Assembly (NCBI RefSeq): GCF_002102345.1
Contig: NZ_LQPP01000011.1
Span: 62,001-126,000, forward strand
Reading direction: 5' to 3'
DNA length: 64,000 bases
DNA from: Mycolicibacterium peregrinum
Lineage (GTDB): Bacteria; Actinomycetota; Actinomycetes; Mycobacteriales; Mycobacteriaceae
Position 1 is the first letter of the stretch. Each line of letters begins with the position of its first letter. The position numbers were made by a program, and so were the translations under genes. This document shows, in pieces, positions 35,060 through 43,249 of the stretch. The notes under the pieces are model-generated. The model worked only from the letters and a program-made list of their open reading frames with translations, searched no databases and had not been told where the DNA came from.

Positions 35060-37230
35060 TTCGTCAGCGGATCCCGCGGCAGTCCGAGCAGGCGCTCGGC
35101 GATGGTGTTGCGGATGATCTCCGACGTCCCACCGGCGATCGTGAGACACCGGGCGTACAGATAGGCGCGGGTCACCTCCGGTGTTCTGCCCGCGATCGCC
35201 GACGTACCCGCCAGCTCCATCGCGAGTTCGCTGACGTGTTGCGAGGATTCGGCCTGCAGCAGCTTGCTGACGTTGGCCTCGGCCGCGGTGTCGCCTCCTA
35301 CGATGGCTCGGCTGGCGTTGCGCAGATTCAGCAGGCGCAGGGCATGCAGTTCGGCGATCACCTCGCCGACTCGGTGCTCCCAACGGGTCGATGACGCGCC
35401 TGGAGCGTTGTCGAGCAGTTTGATCAGGTCGTCGGCGCCCACGCCGATGGCACCGGAGCCGCCGCCGATCGATACCCGCTCATTGCCCAGCGTCGCGCGC
35501 GCCACCAGCCAGCCGCGGTTGACGTCGCCGACCACATCGCTGTCGGGGACGAACACGTCGTCGAAGAACACTTCGTTGAACAACGCCTCACCGGTGAGCT
35601 CACGTAGTGGCAGCACCCGAACGCCGGCCGAGGACATGTCGATCGCCATCATCGTGACACCCGCATGCTTGGGGGCGTCGGGATCGGTGCGCACGGTCGC
35701 CAGACCCCATTGGCATTCGTGGGCCAAGCTGGTCCACACTTTCTGTCCGGTGACCCGCCAGCCGCCGTCGACCCGGGTGGCCGTGGTGCGCACCGCGGCG
35801 GCGTCAGAGCCCGCGTCGGGTTCGGAAAATAGCTGGCACCAGTTGGTCTGACCGCGCAGCACCGGCTCGACCCAGCGGGCCCGCTGGTCATCGGTGCCGG
35901 CTTGTGCGATGGTCAGCATCACCCAGCCGGTGATGCCCAGGTCGGGTAGCTCGATGCCGCCGTCCGCCGCGAACTCCTCCTCGATGACGAGTTGCTCGAC
36001 CACACCGGCTTGCCGTCCCCACGGTTTGGGCCAGTGGGGCACCAGATAGCCGGAATCGACCAGGTAGTCGCGCTGCCCGTCGGAAGGCAAGCCACGCAGC
36101 CGCTCGACCGCCTCGGCCGCCTCACGCCGGAATCGGTCGGCCTCAGCGGGCAGGGTGAACGATGCGCCGTGCGCGGCTCCGGTGCGCTGGGCCTCGGCGA
36201 TCTCTGCTAGAGCGTCGCCGGTGTCACCGATCAGCGCGGCCAGGCTGCGGGCCCGCCGTAGATAAAGATGCGCGTCGTGCTCCCACGTGTAGCCGATACC
36301 GCCATGCAGCTGAATGTTCTTCTGCGCGACGAACGTCTGCATGCTTGTTGTATGGGCGGCGGCAACCGCAGCGGCGAAAGACGCATCGTCGAGATCGTCG
36401 GAGCGCGCCGCGTCCCACACCGCCGCAGTGCTCTGCTGGGCGCAGATGAACATGTTGGCGAGGTGGTGCTTGACCGCCTGGAAGGTGCCGATAGTGCGGC
36501 CGAACTGCTCGCGAACCTTGACGTAATCGTTGGCCATCCGCAGCGCGGCCCAGCCGACACCGACCGCTTCGGCGGCGGCGAGAATACGAAACGCGGTGCG
36601 TCCCTTGGCGCTAGCGCCGGAAAGGACGCGTTCGGCGGACAGCGCGACGTCCCGCAGGGTGACATCGCCGATGCTGCGGGTGGTGTCCAAACCGGCAAGT
36701 GCGGCGACGGACACACCGTCGGCCTCCGCGTCCACCACGATCAGGTCCGCGCCGGCGGTCAGGACCAGCACACCGGCGTCGGGTGCTCCGGCGACGGCGC
36801 GCGCCGTGCCGTTGGCGACCAAGTCGCTGCTGAGCGTGATGTCTGCCGAGAGTCCCACCGCGCCAACAAGGTCCCCGCTCGCCAACTGGGGGAGGAGGGC
36901 CGCGCGCAACGTGTCGGTGCCGCAGCGGTCGATCAGCAGTGCGGCGGTCGCGGTGGGCAGGAAGGGCCCTGGGCACAGTTCGTGGCCCATGGCTTCCAGG
37001 ACGATCGTCAGCTCGGCGATACCGAAGCCGGAGCCGCCGTACTCCTCGCTGATGGCCAGCCCATGCCAACTGAGCTCTGCGGCGGCGGCCCAGAGGCCGG
37101 CAGGGTGTGGCGAACCGCCGTCCAGGGTGGCGCGGGCGGCACCGCGACTCTGGTGTCTGGACAGCTGCCCCACAGCGGATTCGGCCAGCTCGTGGTGTTC
37201 CTCGACGATGGCGAGCGCGGAGATGCTCAC
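35056..37230 (-). CDS. fused two-domain acyl-CoA dehydrogenase (FadE34/ChsE3-like)
   Basis: 724-residue chain holding two ACAD units. The N-terminal half ends in 'HGGIGYTWEHDAHLYLRRA', which is the beta-subunit signature seen also in the protein at 1713. The C-terminal half carries 'LFSEPDAGSDAAAVRT', 'TGQKVWTS' and the end 'AGGTSEIIRNTIAERLLGLP', the alpha-subunit signature. It is thus a beta-alpha fusion of the heterotetramer arrangement, as in FadE34 of sterol side-chain degradation. GTG 37230 has a GGGAG box seven bases upstream, and motif 2 copy g lies 19 bases upstream. A similar fusion is encoded at 57147. Confidence 0.87.
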   Translation of the reverse strand: MSISALAIVEEHHELAESAVGQLSRHQSRGAARATLDGGSPHPAGLWAAAAELSWHGLAISEEYGGSGFGIAELTIVLEAMGHELCPGPFLPTATAALLIDRCGTDTLRAALLPQLASGDLVGAVGLSADITLSSDLVANGTARAVAGAPDAGVLVLTAGADLIVVDAEADGVSVAALAGLDTTRSIGDVTLRDVALSAERVLSGASAKGRTAFRILAAAEAVGVGWAALRMANDYVKVREQFGRTIGTFQAVKHHLANMFICAQQSTAAVWDAARSDDLDDASFAAAVAAAHTTSMQTFVAQKNIQLHGGIGYTWEHDAHLYLRRARSLAALIGDTGDALAEIAEAQRTGAAHGASFTLPAEADRFRREAAEAVERLRGLPSDGQRDYLVDSGYLVPHWPKPWGRQAGVVEQLVIEEEFAADGGIELPDLGITGWVMLTIAQAGTDDQRARWVEPVLRGQTNWCQLFSEPDAGSDAAAVRTTATRVDGGWRVTGQKVWTSLAHECQWGLATVRTDPDAPKHAGVTMMAIDMSSAGVRVLPLRELTGEALFNEVFFDDVFVPDSDVVGDVNRGWLVARATLGNERVSIGGGSGAIGVGADDLIKLLDNAPGASSTRWEHRVGEVIAELHALRLLNLRNASRAIVGGDTAAEANVSKLLQAESSQHVSELAMELAGTSAIAGRTPEVTRAYLYARCLTIAGGTSEIIRNTIAERLLGLPRDPLTK

Positions 37231-37249
37231 GATATTACTCCCGGCATAG

Positions 37250-37263
37250 TGACGGATGTGTCA
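37250..37263. promoter_or_regulatory. motif 2 operator copy g (TGACGGATGTGTCA)
   Basis: TGACG-N4-TGTCA with one left-arm mismatch in the divergent region between the fused ACAD (start 37230) and the MCR-like gene (start 37333). Confidence 0.5.
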
Positions 37264-37332
37264 GATGCAATCTAACATGATGCTTCAACAGCCCAAGCGG
37301 GCCTAGTGAGCGACATGAACGGAGCGTCAGAA

Positions 37333-38430
37333 ATGACTGGTGATGGTTCTCGACCGGCCTCTGCCGGCCCGCTGTCCGGTATCACTGTTGTCGAGTTGGC
37401 GGGCATGGGGCCGGGTCCACATGCGGCGATGATCCTCGCCGATCTGGGCGCCGAGGTGCTGCGGGTGCATCGGCCGGGACAGTCCGGTGGTGGTGCCGGG
37501 CTGCGCGGCAGGCAGCTGATCGCCGCGGACTTGAAGAACGCGGATGATCTGGAGCGGGTGCGGGAGCTGATCGACTCTGCCGATGTCCTCGTCGAAGGAT
37601 TCCGTCCGGGCGTCACCGAGCGGCTCGGCCTCGGGCCCGACGAATGTTGCGGCCGTAACCCGCGATTGGTGTACGCGCGTGTCACGGGGTGGGGGCAGAC
37701 CGGTCCCCGCGCCCAGCAGGCCGGCCACGATATCAACTACATCGGGTTGACTGGCGTGCTGCACGCCATGGGTGCTCCGGACCGGCCCCCGGCTCCGCCG
37801 CTGAACCTGGTCGGAGACTATGGCGGTGGCTCGATGTCCGCAGTCGTGGGGGTGCTCGCGGCGTTGGTGGAGCGGGAGGTGTCCGGACGTGGTCAGGTTG
37901 TCGACGTCGCGATCGTCAACGGCGCCGCGCTGTTAGGGCACGTGATGTGGTCGATGCGCAGCGACGGCCGCTGGTCGGATCAGCGAGGCGCCAACATCTT
38001 TGACGGGTCGGCGCCGTTCTACTGCACCTATGAGTGTGCGGACGGCAGGTATGTCGCGGTGGGCGCTTTGGAGCCGGAGTTCTTCGCCGAGATGCTGCGG
38101 CTATTGGAGGTCGCCCCGGAAGCCCTTGGTCCGCAACGAGACCAGGCGGGCTGGCCCGAGATGCGGCGGGTGCTGTCGGAAAAGTTCCGGCAGCGTTCCC
38201 GCGACGAGTGGTCTCGGGTGTTCGCGGGCAGCGACGCCTGCGTCACGCCTGTGCTGACGGTCACCGAGGCGGCTGACGACGGCCAACTGCAGGCCCGCAA
38301 CGTGTTTGTCGAGGTGGACGGTGTCCGCCAGCCGGCGCCTGCGCCGCTGTTCTCCCGTACCCCGGCGCCGCAGCCGGTGCCTGCCCGAGCCGGGTCGCTC
38401 ACGCCGACGTCGCGACCGCCATCCCGGTGA
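37333..38430 (+). CDS. mcr: alpha-methylacyl-CoA racemase (MCR/AMACR-like)
   Basis: 365-residue family III CoA-transferase-fold protein closely similar to mycobacterial MCR: '[20 protein letters not shown]', '[17 protein letters not shown]', '[18 protein letters not shown]', '[11 protein letters not shown]' and '[12 protein letters not shown]'. His of AGHDINY, Asp of VGDYGG and Glu of GALEP correspond to MCR His126, Asp156 and Glu241, so all catalytic residues are kept. MCR epimerises 2-methyl-branched acyl-CoA from R to S so that ACADs can act; this implies a branched side chain in the substrate. ATG 37333 has a GGAG box nine bases upstream; GTG 37306 is an alternative. It overlaps the convergent dioxygenase gene by 32 bases. 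Confidence 0.9.
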   Translation: MTGDGSRPASAGPLSGITVVELAGMGPGPHAAMILADLGAEVLRVHRPGQSGGGAGLRGRQLIAADLKNADDLERVRELIDSADVLVEGFRPGVTERLGLGPDECCGRNPRLVYARVTGWGQTGPRAQQAGHDINYIGLTGVLHAMGAPDRPPAPPLNLVGDYGGGSMSAVVGVLAALVEREVSGRGQVVDVAIVNGAALLGHVMWSMRSDGRWSDQRGANIFDGSAPFYCTYECADGRYVAVGALEPEFFAEMLRLLEVAPEALGPQRDQAGWPEMRRVLSEKFRQRSRDEWSRVFAGSDACVTPVLTVTEAADDGQLQARNVFVEVDGVRQPAPAPLFSRTPAPQPVPARAGSLTPTSRPPSR

Positions 38431-39256
38431 TCCATTCCGGCACCGGCTCGTAGACCAGCGGGGTGACCGGTCGGCCTCCGCCCGCGGCGCCGGCTGCCAG
38501 CCAGGTACGCACCTCGTTGGCGCCTGCGCCAGCACGGGCATGGGCGGCGTCGACGAGCCGGATCAGCGCATCCAGATCCCAGGCCGACATTGCCTCGAGT
38601 ACTTCGGCGTCCCAGTCGGGTCGAATCTTGTTGCGCGCGTCCGCCATACCCTCGGCAATGATGCGCGCCCGGTCCTCGTCGCTGAGGTCGTAGGTGTCGA
38701 CCTCCAGGCTCGGCGGTGAATGCGACAGCCCGCCGGTGCCGATCAGCAGAACACGTTGGTCGACGCCATCGAGGAAGCGGCCGACCTCGGCTGCGAAATC
38801 GGCGACGCGGCGTGCGGTAGGCAGCGGTGCGGTGGCGCAGTTCACCGCCACCGGGATAACGGGTTTAGCGGTCAGTTCGCCGAGTAGATCCCGAATAGGT
38901 TGCGCAAAGGCGTGATCCAGCGCGATATCGCGGCATGCGGCGATATCGAATCCGGTGGACAGCAGGTGGTCGCACAGCCGACGGGCGAGAGAGGACGGTA
39001 CGTCGAGGTCGCCGGCCGGGTGGCCGCCCTCGGCCAGGATCGACGCGGACAGCGCAACGCCGAAAGCGGGGACCACGTGCCGGAAAGCGCGCCGGTGGTC
39101 ACCGCCGAACAACACCACGATATCGGGGTCGAACCGCCGGACCTCCTCTGCCGCGGCTGCCAGCGCCGAGCGGAACTGCCGACCGTAAATGTGCTCGACG
39201 TCGCGTTCCTTGCCCGGGCTGTGGCTCGCGCAGACAACCAACCGCTCTGATGGCAT
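38399..39256 (-). CDS. class III extradiol ring-cleavage dioxygenase (MhpB-like)
   Basis: 285-residue LigB-superfamily protein aligned over its length with MhpB, 2,3-dihydroxyphenylpropionate 1,2-dioxygenase: '[10 protein letters not shown]' and '[12 protein letters not shown]' hold iron-ligand His residues, 'DHAFAQP' and '[10 protein letters not shown]' the catalytic His pair, and 'EVRTWLAA' and '[11 protein letters not shown]' the C-terminal signature. It should open a catechol-type ring between or beside the hydroxyls using Fe(II) and O2. A GGAGG box precedes ATG 39256, and motif 2 copy f is 19 bases upstream. No other ring-cleavage enzyme is in the window, though an HpaI-type aldolase fragment is at its left edge. 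Confidence 0.87.
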   Translation of the reverse strand: MPSERLVVCASHSPGKERDVEHIYGRQFRSALAAAAEEVRRFDPDIVVLFGGDHRRAFRHVVPAFGVALSASILAEGGHPAGDLDVPSSLARRLCDHLLSTGFDIAACRDIALDHAFAQPIRDLLGELTAKPVIPVAVNCATAPLPTARRVADFAAEVGRFLDGVDQRVLLIGTGGLSHSPPSLEVDTYDLSDEDRARIIAEGMADARNKIRPDWDAEVLEAMSAWDLDALIRLVDAAHARAGAGANEVRTWLAAGAAGGGRPVTPLVYEPVPEWITGMAVATSA

Positions 39257-39275
39257 CCGTCACCTCCGGTAGAAG

Positions 39276-39289
39276 TGACACTAATGTTA
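39276..39289. promoter_or_regulatory. motif 2 operator copy f (TGACACTAATGTTA)
   Basis: 14-bp palindrome with an A-T variation at the right arm, 19 bases upstream of the extradiol dioxygenase start (minus strand). Confidence 0.55.
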
Positions 39290-39408
39290 GATCAATCTTG
39301 TCGGCGACGCGAACCTCCGCCGGCTCGCCATGGAGGTGCTCGTCGGGCAGTGACTGGACGTCCCAGCCGCCCACTGAGACAGCAGATTCGAGATATTCGT
39401 TGACACTG

Positions 39409-39424
39409 TGACAGTGAACTGTCA
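39409..39424. promoter_or_regulatory. motif 1 operator copy 2 (TGACAGTGAACTGTCA)
   Basis: Perfect-arm palindrome 33 bases before the AveC-like gene. A TTGACA (39400-39405) overlaps its left side region and could be the -35 box. On the minus strand the site extends to ACTGTCACAGT, the same three-half-site form seen at copies 4 and 6. Confidence 0.7.
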
Positions 39425-39457
39425 TGTTGGGTAGGTCATCGCCAAAGGAGGCGTTCA

Positions 39458-40501
39458 GTGACCGATGTTGCCAGCCGCGGGACGGTCGATGAGACGGCCG
39501 CGCCGGCTCCCGCTCAAATCAAGACACTGCGGCCCGTGCTGTTTTGGTCGAGTGTGGGTGCCGTCTGTGTGGCGGTCGCCGGGTATGTCTATCTGTCGTG
39601 GATCGTCTCGGGCAACGCGGCGCCGGTCGATCCAGGTCCTGATCCGATCCCCGGCGGCACGGCGCTGGCGATTGTTGCATTCCAAATTGCCTGCCCCATA
39701 CTCGCTTTCGCGGCGATCGTCTATGTCGTCCGCAAAAGTCTGCGCGAACGGCAACTGTGCGTCGAGGCCGCCGTCGTGATCGGCTCGACCATCGCCTGGT
39801 GGCATGACCCGCTGATCAACTGGTTCCAGCCGGTGCTTTTCTACAACGCGGGTCTGGTCAATTTCGGCAACTGGATGGAGAACGTCCCCGGCTCGCTCAG
39901 CCCGGGAAGTCGGTTGATGGCCGAGCCGGTCTTGATGATCGGGATGATCTACATCTGGATGCCCTTGACCATGGGGTCGCTCGCTCGGTGGGCCATGGGC
40001 CGGGCGCGACACCGTTGGCCGACTTTGGGTCCCGTCCGTACGTTCTGTTGCGGATGGCTCGCGGTTTACGTCATCGAATTCCCGCTGGAGATCTTCGCGG
40101 TGCAGCACGGCTTGGTCGCGTACCCGGCCTCGATACCCGGCGCCACGCTGTGGGCCGGGCAGACGGTGCAGATTCCGCTCTACGGTCCCATCCTGTGGTC
40201 GCTGGTGCTCAGCTCGAGCGGCGCGCTGATGTTCTTCCGCAACCGCAAAGGCCAGATCCGGGTCGAGTCGGGCATCGAGACGCTGCACTGGGCCGGGCCG
40301 TCGGTCAAGGCGCTGTTACGGGTTTTGGCGGTCACCGGCTTCCTGCATGTGGTCGCGATCGGCGCGTACGACCTGCCGGTCAATCTCGCCGGCCTCTACG
40401 CCGGCCCGACCGACACCTACCCGAGTTATCTGCGCACGCAGTACTGCGGCCCCGAGACTCCACGGGACTGCCCCGACGGCACGCGCTTCGAGGATCGTTG
40501 A
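39458..40501 (+). CDS. multi-pass membrane protein, AveC-like (putative spirocyclase family)
   Basis: 347-residue protein with about six or seven hydrophobic segments, e.g. 'VLFWSSVGAVCVAVAGYVYL', 'AIVAFQIACPILAFAAIVYV', 'VLMIGMIYIWMPLTMG' and 'FCCGWLAVYVIEFPLEIF'. Between the second and third there is 'WWHDPLINWFQPVLFYNAG', and before the next segment 'NFGNWMENVPG'; these conserved loops place it with the AveC family, whose founding member makes the spiroketal of avermectin. Its function in mycobacteria is not established. A motif 1 operator directly upstream puts it in the same regulon as two P450s and the putative split dikinase. Confidence 0.75.
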   Translation: MTDVASRGTVDETAAPAPAQIKTLRPVLFWSSVGAVCVAVAGYVYLSWIVSGNAAPVDPGPDPIPGGTALAIVAFQIACPILAFAAIVYVVRKSLRERQLCVEAAVVIGSTIAWWHDPLINWFQPVLFYNAGLVNFGNWMENVPGSLSPGSRLMAEPVLMIGMIYIWMPLTMGSLARWAMGRARHRWPTLGPVRTFCCGWLAVYVIEFPLEIFAVQHGLVAYPASIPGATLWAGQTVQIPLYGPILWSLVLSSSGALMFFRNRKGQIRVESGIETLHWAGPSVKALLRVLAVTGFLHVVAIGAYDLPVNLAGLYAGPTDTYPSYLRTQYCGPETPRDCPDGTRFEDR

Positions 40502-40531
40502 CCGTTGTTATTTCAGCCGTTGCTATTTCAG
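40502..40531 (+). repeat. 15-bp tandem repeat at the convergent gene ends
   Basis: CCGTTGTTATTTCAG and CCGTTGCTATTTCAG follow each other directly, with one mismatch. The TetR stop codon (minus strand) lies in the second copy. Likely a small replication-slippage duplication. Confidence 0.6.
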
Positions 40532-41113
40532 CACGGCGGGCAGTGCGGCGAACTCTTGGCGGATCAGGTCATCGAGGGCACGTCCCGGCGCAGCCAACCA
40601 TTGATTGAGTGCCCGCTCGACGAGCAGCATGCCGATGGCTGCGAGGAGTTCGCACTCGCTGTCCGGGGAGGGCAACTGGCGCCGGTCGGCGATCACCTTG
40701 GCTATGGTCTCGGCATTGGCTTCGTGGTTTCTGCGCTCACGGCCTGACAGCACCAGCGAGGACGCTACGGCTTCGTGGTACTGCGCAATACGCTTGCGAA
40801 TACGTTTGAGGCTGGGCGCAAGCAATGCGAACGAGTTGGCCATCGCTTCGAAATCGGATATCTCTTTGGGCTGGGCGAGGTAGACGCCGCTCGCCGCGTC
40901 GATGAAGTCGTACTCACCGAAAAACAGCACCGACTCCTTGGTCGGGAAGTACCGGAAGAAGGTTCGCGGGGACACCCCGGCGCTCTCGGCGATCTGATCG
41001 GTGGTCGTCTCGTCGTAGCCTTTGGCGCTGAACAGGTCCAGCGCGGCTTCCAGCAGTGCATTGCGCACGCGGTCGGCATGCTCGACTCGTGGTGAACGGT
41101 CGCCCCGTGCCAT
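40523..41113 (-). CDS. TetR-family transcriptional regulator
   Basis: 196-residue TetR protein; the helix-turn-helix is 'TTTDQIAESAGVSPRTFFRY' with 'FPTKESVLF' following. An ATCTCAGG/CCTGAGAT palindrome lies 19 bases upstream of ATG 41113 and is probably its own operator. It is convergent with the AveC-like gene and divergent from the P450 at 41302. Because its palindrome differs from motif 1 found before those two genes, it is probably not the motif 1 regulator. Confidence 0.87.
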   Translation of the reverse strand: MARGDRSPRVEHADRVRNALLEAALDLFSAKGYDETTTDQIAESAGVSPRTFFRYFPTKESVLFFGEYDFIDAASGVYLAQPKEISDFEAMANSFALLAPSLKRIRKRIAQYHEAVASSLVLSGRERRNHEANAETIAKVIADRRQLPSPDSECELLAAIGMLLVERALNQWLAAPGRALDDLIRQEFAALPAVLK

Positions 41114-41131
41114 CCGCCAACCTCCTCGACC

Positions 41132-41149
41132 ATCTCAGGTTCCTGAGAT
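41132..41149. promoter_or_regulatory. autoregulatory operator candidate of the TetR at 40523
   Basis: ATCTCAGG-TT-CCTGAGAT: perfect 8-bp arms with a two-base centre, 19 bases upstream of the TetR start. Confidence 0.6.
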
Positions 41150-41234
41150 TACAACGACCGCCGTATTCGCCGCATCGCAGTATCGGCTAGCTCATTGACA
41201 CCCACCGTCGTGCCGACGATACTTACTTCAAATA

Positions 41235-41250
41235 TGACAGTCCACTGTCA
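41235..41250. promoter_or_regulatory. motif 1 operator copy 3 (TGACAGTCCACTGTCA)
   Basis: The best motif 1 site: the arms match for 11 bases each over 41231-41254. It lies 51 bases upstream of the P450 gene at 41302; TATTCT at 41251-41256 may be a -10 box, so a bound repressor would cover the promoter. Confidence 0.75.
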
Positions 41251-41301
41251 TATTCTATCCGAAGACGCCTGTCGGCGTACGAAGAGAGGATTTCCGCCCC
41301 G

Positions 41302-42477
41302 ATGACCGAGCTCAGCGTGACTGGAACCACCAACATCAACGATCTGCCATTCGCGCAAGACCGGTCGCGCGCCTGGCGTGAGCTGCGAGAGGCCGGAGAA
41401 GCGGTCCGCTCGGGTGAGGAGATCGTCCTGACCAGCGCCGCGGCAGTCGAGTTCGCCGCCAAACGCCCCGACAGCTTCTCGTCGGCCCGTGCCTTCGATC
41501 GACTGGGCAGCCCGGTCCCGCTGATTCCGATCGCGATCGATCCGCCGGACCACACCCGGTTCCGTCGCATATTGGATCCCTTCTTCAGCCCGAAGAAGAT
41601 GGCCGAGCGTGAGGCAGAACTGCGCCGCCAGGCCGGCGAGCTGATCGACGCGATCGTGGCGGCGGGACAATGTGACGTTGTTCCTGACCTCGCCACACCG
41701 TTTCCCTCCCAGGTGTTTCTGACGCTGTTCGGATTGCCCATGGCCGACCGCGACCGGTTGGTGCAGTGGAAAGACTCGATTCTGCAGTTCACCGATCCCA
41801 GCAGCGCCGAAGCGACACCTGAAGTGCTGGCCCACGCGCTGGAACTGTTCGCCTATCTGACCGAGCACATCGCCGAGCGGCGCCACGACACCACCGGCAG
41901 TGACATGCTCAGCCAACTGATGCGGGACACCGAGGGAGGTATGTCGGACAACGAAATCCTCGGGCTGTGTTTCATGTTCGTGTTGGCGGGTCTCGACACG
42001 GTCACCGCGGCGGTGGGATTCTCGTTGGCCAAGCTGGCCGGTGATGCCGACCTACGCCGAAGGATCAGCGCCGATTTCTCGTTGATTCCCGCCTTCGTCG
42101 AGGACATCCTGCGCGTCGACGGTCCTGTCCCGTTCGCGCCGCGGGTCACTACCGAAGAGGTCGAGATCGCCGGAAGGATCGTGCCGAAGGACACCACCGT
42201 GATGCTCAGTTACGGAAGTGCCAACCGCGATCCGAGCCGCTACGAGAACGCTGACGAGGTCCACCTCGACGACAAGGTGGTGCACTTCGCATTCGGCCGT
42301 GGGCCGCATCGGTGTCTGGGTTCACACCTCGCCCGGCTGGAACTCCGACTCGTCCTCGAGGAATGGCACAATCGGGTTCCCGAATACACGCTGGCCGGTG
42401 ACAAGGATCCGCAAATGCCTTGGCCCACAGGGACAATGGGATTGCAATCGGTGCCGCTGAACATTACGCCCGCATAG
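41302..42477 (+). CDS. cytochrome P450
   Basis: 391-residue P450 with 'FVLAGLDTVTAAVG' (I helix), 'VEDILRVDGP' (ExxR) and 'VHFAFGRGPHRCLGSHLARLE' around the haem Cys. The C-terminal part is similar to the P450 at 14891, suggesting paralogues with related substrates. No redox partner is next to it; the ferredoxin and reductase at 45765-47164 are the nearest. Convergent with the TetR gene at 42491. Confidence 0.9.
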   Translation: MTELSVTGTTNINDLPFAQDRSRAWRELREAGEAVRSGEEIVLTSAAAVEFAAKRPDSFSSARAFDRLGSPVPLIPIAIDPPDHTRFRRILDPFFSPKKMAEREAELRRQAGELIDAIVAAGQCDVVPDLATPFPSQVFLTLFGLPMADRDRLVQWKDSILQFTDPSSAEATPEVLAHALELFAYLTEHIAERRHDTTGSDMLSQLMRDTEGGMSDNEILGLCFMFVLAGLDTVTAAVGFSLAKLAGDADLRRRISADFSLIPAFVEDILRVDGPVPFAPRVTTEEVEIAGRIVPKDTTVMLSYGSANRDPSRYENADEVHLDDKVVHFAFGRGPHRCLGSHLARLELRLVLEEWHNRVPEYTLAGDKDPQMPWPTGTMGLQSVPLNITPA

Positions 42478-42490
42478 CGCGCAGACCCCG

Positions 42491-43249
42491 CTAAGTCTCG
42501 TCACCGATCTCGATGACCGTCGCCGCGATGTAGCGGTCGACGTCGGTTTCCGGCGGATAGGCGGGTCCGTTGCGGCGCTGCGCACCGACCACGATGTCGA
42601 CGAGGCCGTCGGCCATGCCGGCGAGTTGATCGGGGGAGCCGTCGATGGCCAGGCTGTGTTGCACGGAGACCAGGCCGTGCAATCCTGTCCACAGGGTGTG
42701 AGTCGCCTGGTAGAGCGGCAGCGACAACGGGTAGCCCGCGTCGGCGCATGCCGCCAGCGCCCGGCGCAATCTGGCGGACACCCGCCGTGCGGGGTGCAAT
42801 CCCATCCGGCCGGGTTCGACGGCGGGCTGGCGGACTTCGTACATGAGGCGGTAGTGGCCGGGGTTGTCCATTGCGAAGTGACAGTAGGCGTGCACCTGCG
42901 CTCGGAGCCGCTCGCGCGGCTGTCCAGGGGCCGCCGCGGCGTCCGCGGCGCCCATCTGATCGGAGAGTTGCCGATACTTGTCGGCCAGGGCCGCCCATAC
43001 GAGTTCGGTCTTGTCGGCGAAGTGCAGGTAGATGCTCGCCGGGGTGACGCCGACTTCTCCGGCGACTGCTCGCATGGTGAGTTTCTCGTCACTGCCCCAC
43101 TCGTCGAGCAACCGATTCACCGCAGCGAGTACTTCCTCGCGTAGTTGCTCGCCCTGGCCGCGGCGGCTCCGCCGTCGTGTTGGGTGCACGTCTGTGCGAT
43201 CGGCCACGCCCACCACCTTAGAGTGGGCGGGCCGATCGGCAATCGTCAC
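42491..43249 (-). CDS. TetR-family transcriptional regulator, last gene of the ferredoxin-P450 operon
   Basis: 252-residue TetR protein with 'LTMRAVAGEVGVTPASIYLH' and 'FADKTELVWAALADKY' as DNA-binding part. Its GTG (43249) overlaps the stop of the P450 gene by four bases, so it is translated with the five genes upstream, and it probably represses the whole operon through the 25-bp palindrome at 47185-47209. The C-terminal WHG-like region ('HYRLMYEV') is typical of a TetR subgroup often linked to P450s. Confidence 0.86.
   Translation of the reverse strand: MTIADRPAHSKVVGVADRTDVHPTRRRSRRGQGEQLREEVLAAVNRLLDEWGSDEKLTMRAVAGEVGVTPASIYLHFADKTELVWAALADKYRQLSDQMGAADAAAAPGQPRERLRAQVHAYCHFAMDNPGHYRLMYEVRQPAVEPGRMGLHPARRVSARLRRALAACADAGYPLSLPLYQATHTLWTGLHGLVSVQHSLAIDGSPDQLAGMADGLVDIVVGAQRRNGPAYPPETDVDRYIAATVIEIGDET

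Noticed and set aside
39099..39425. Minus-strand open frame whose N-terminus reads MTVHCHS
   Set aside because: The N-terminus is just the motif 1 palindrome translated. The same 'M(T/A)V(x)CH' start appears in spurious frames at the other copies (e.g. 55879-56112, 62071-62313); none has a ribosome-binding site or plausible protein.
40502..40531. Mobile element target-site duplication
   Set aside because: The two 15-bp copies are directly adjacent with nothing between them and no element is nearby; slippage is simpler.
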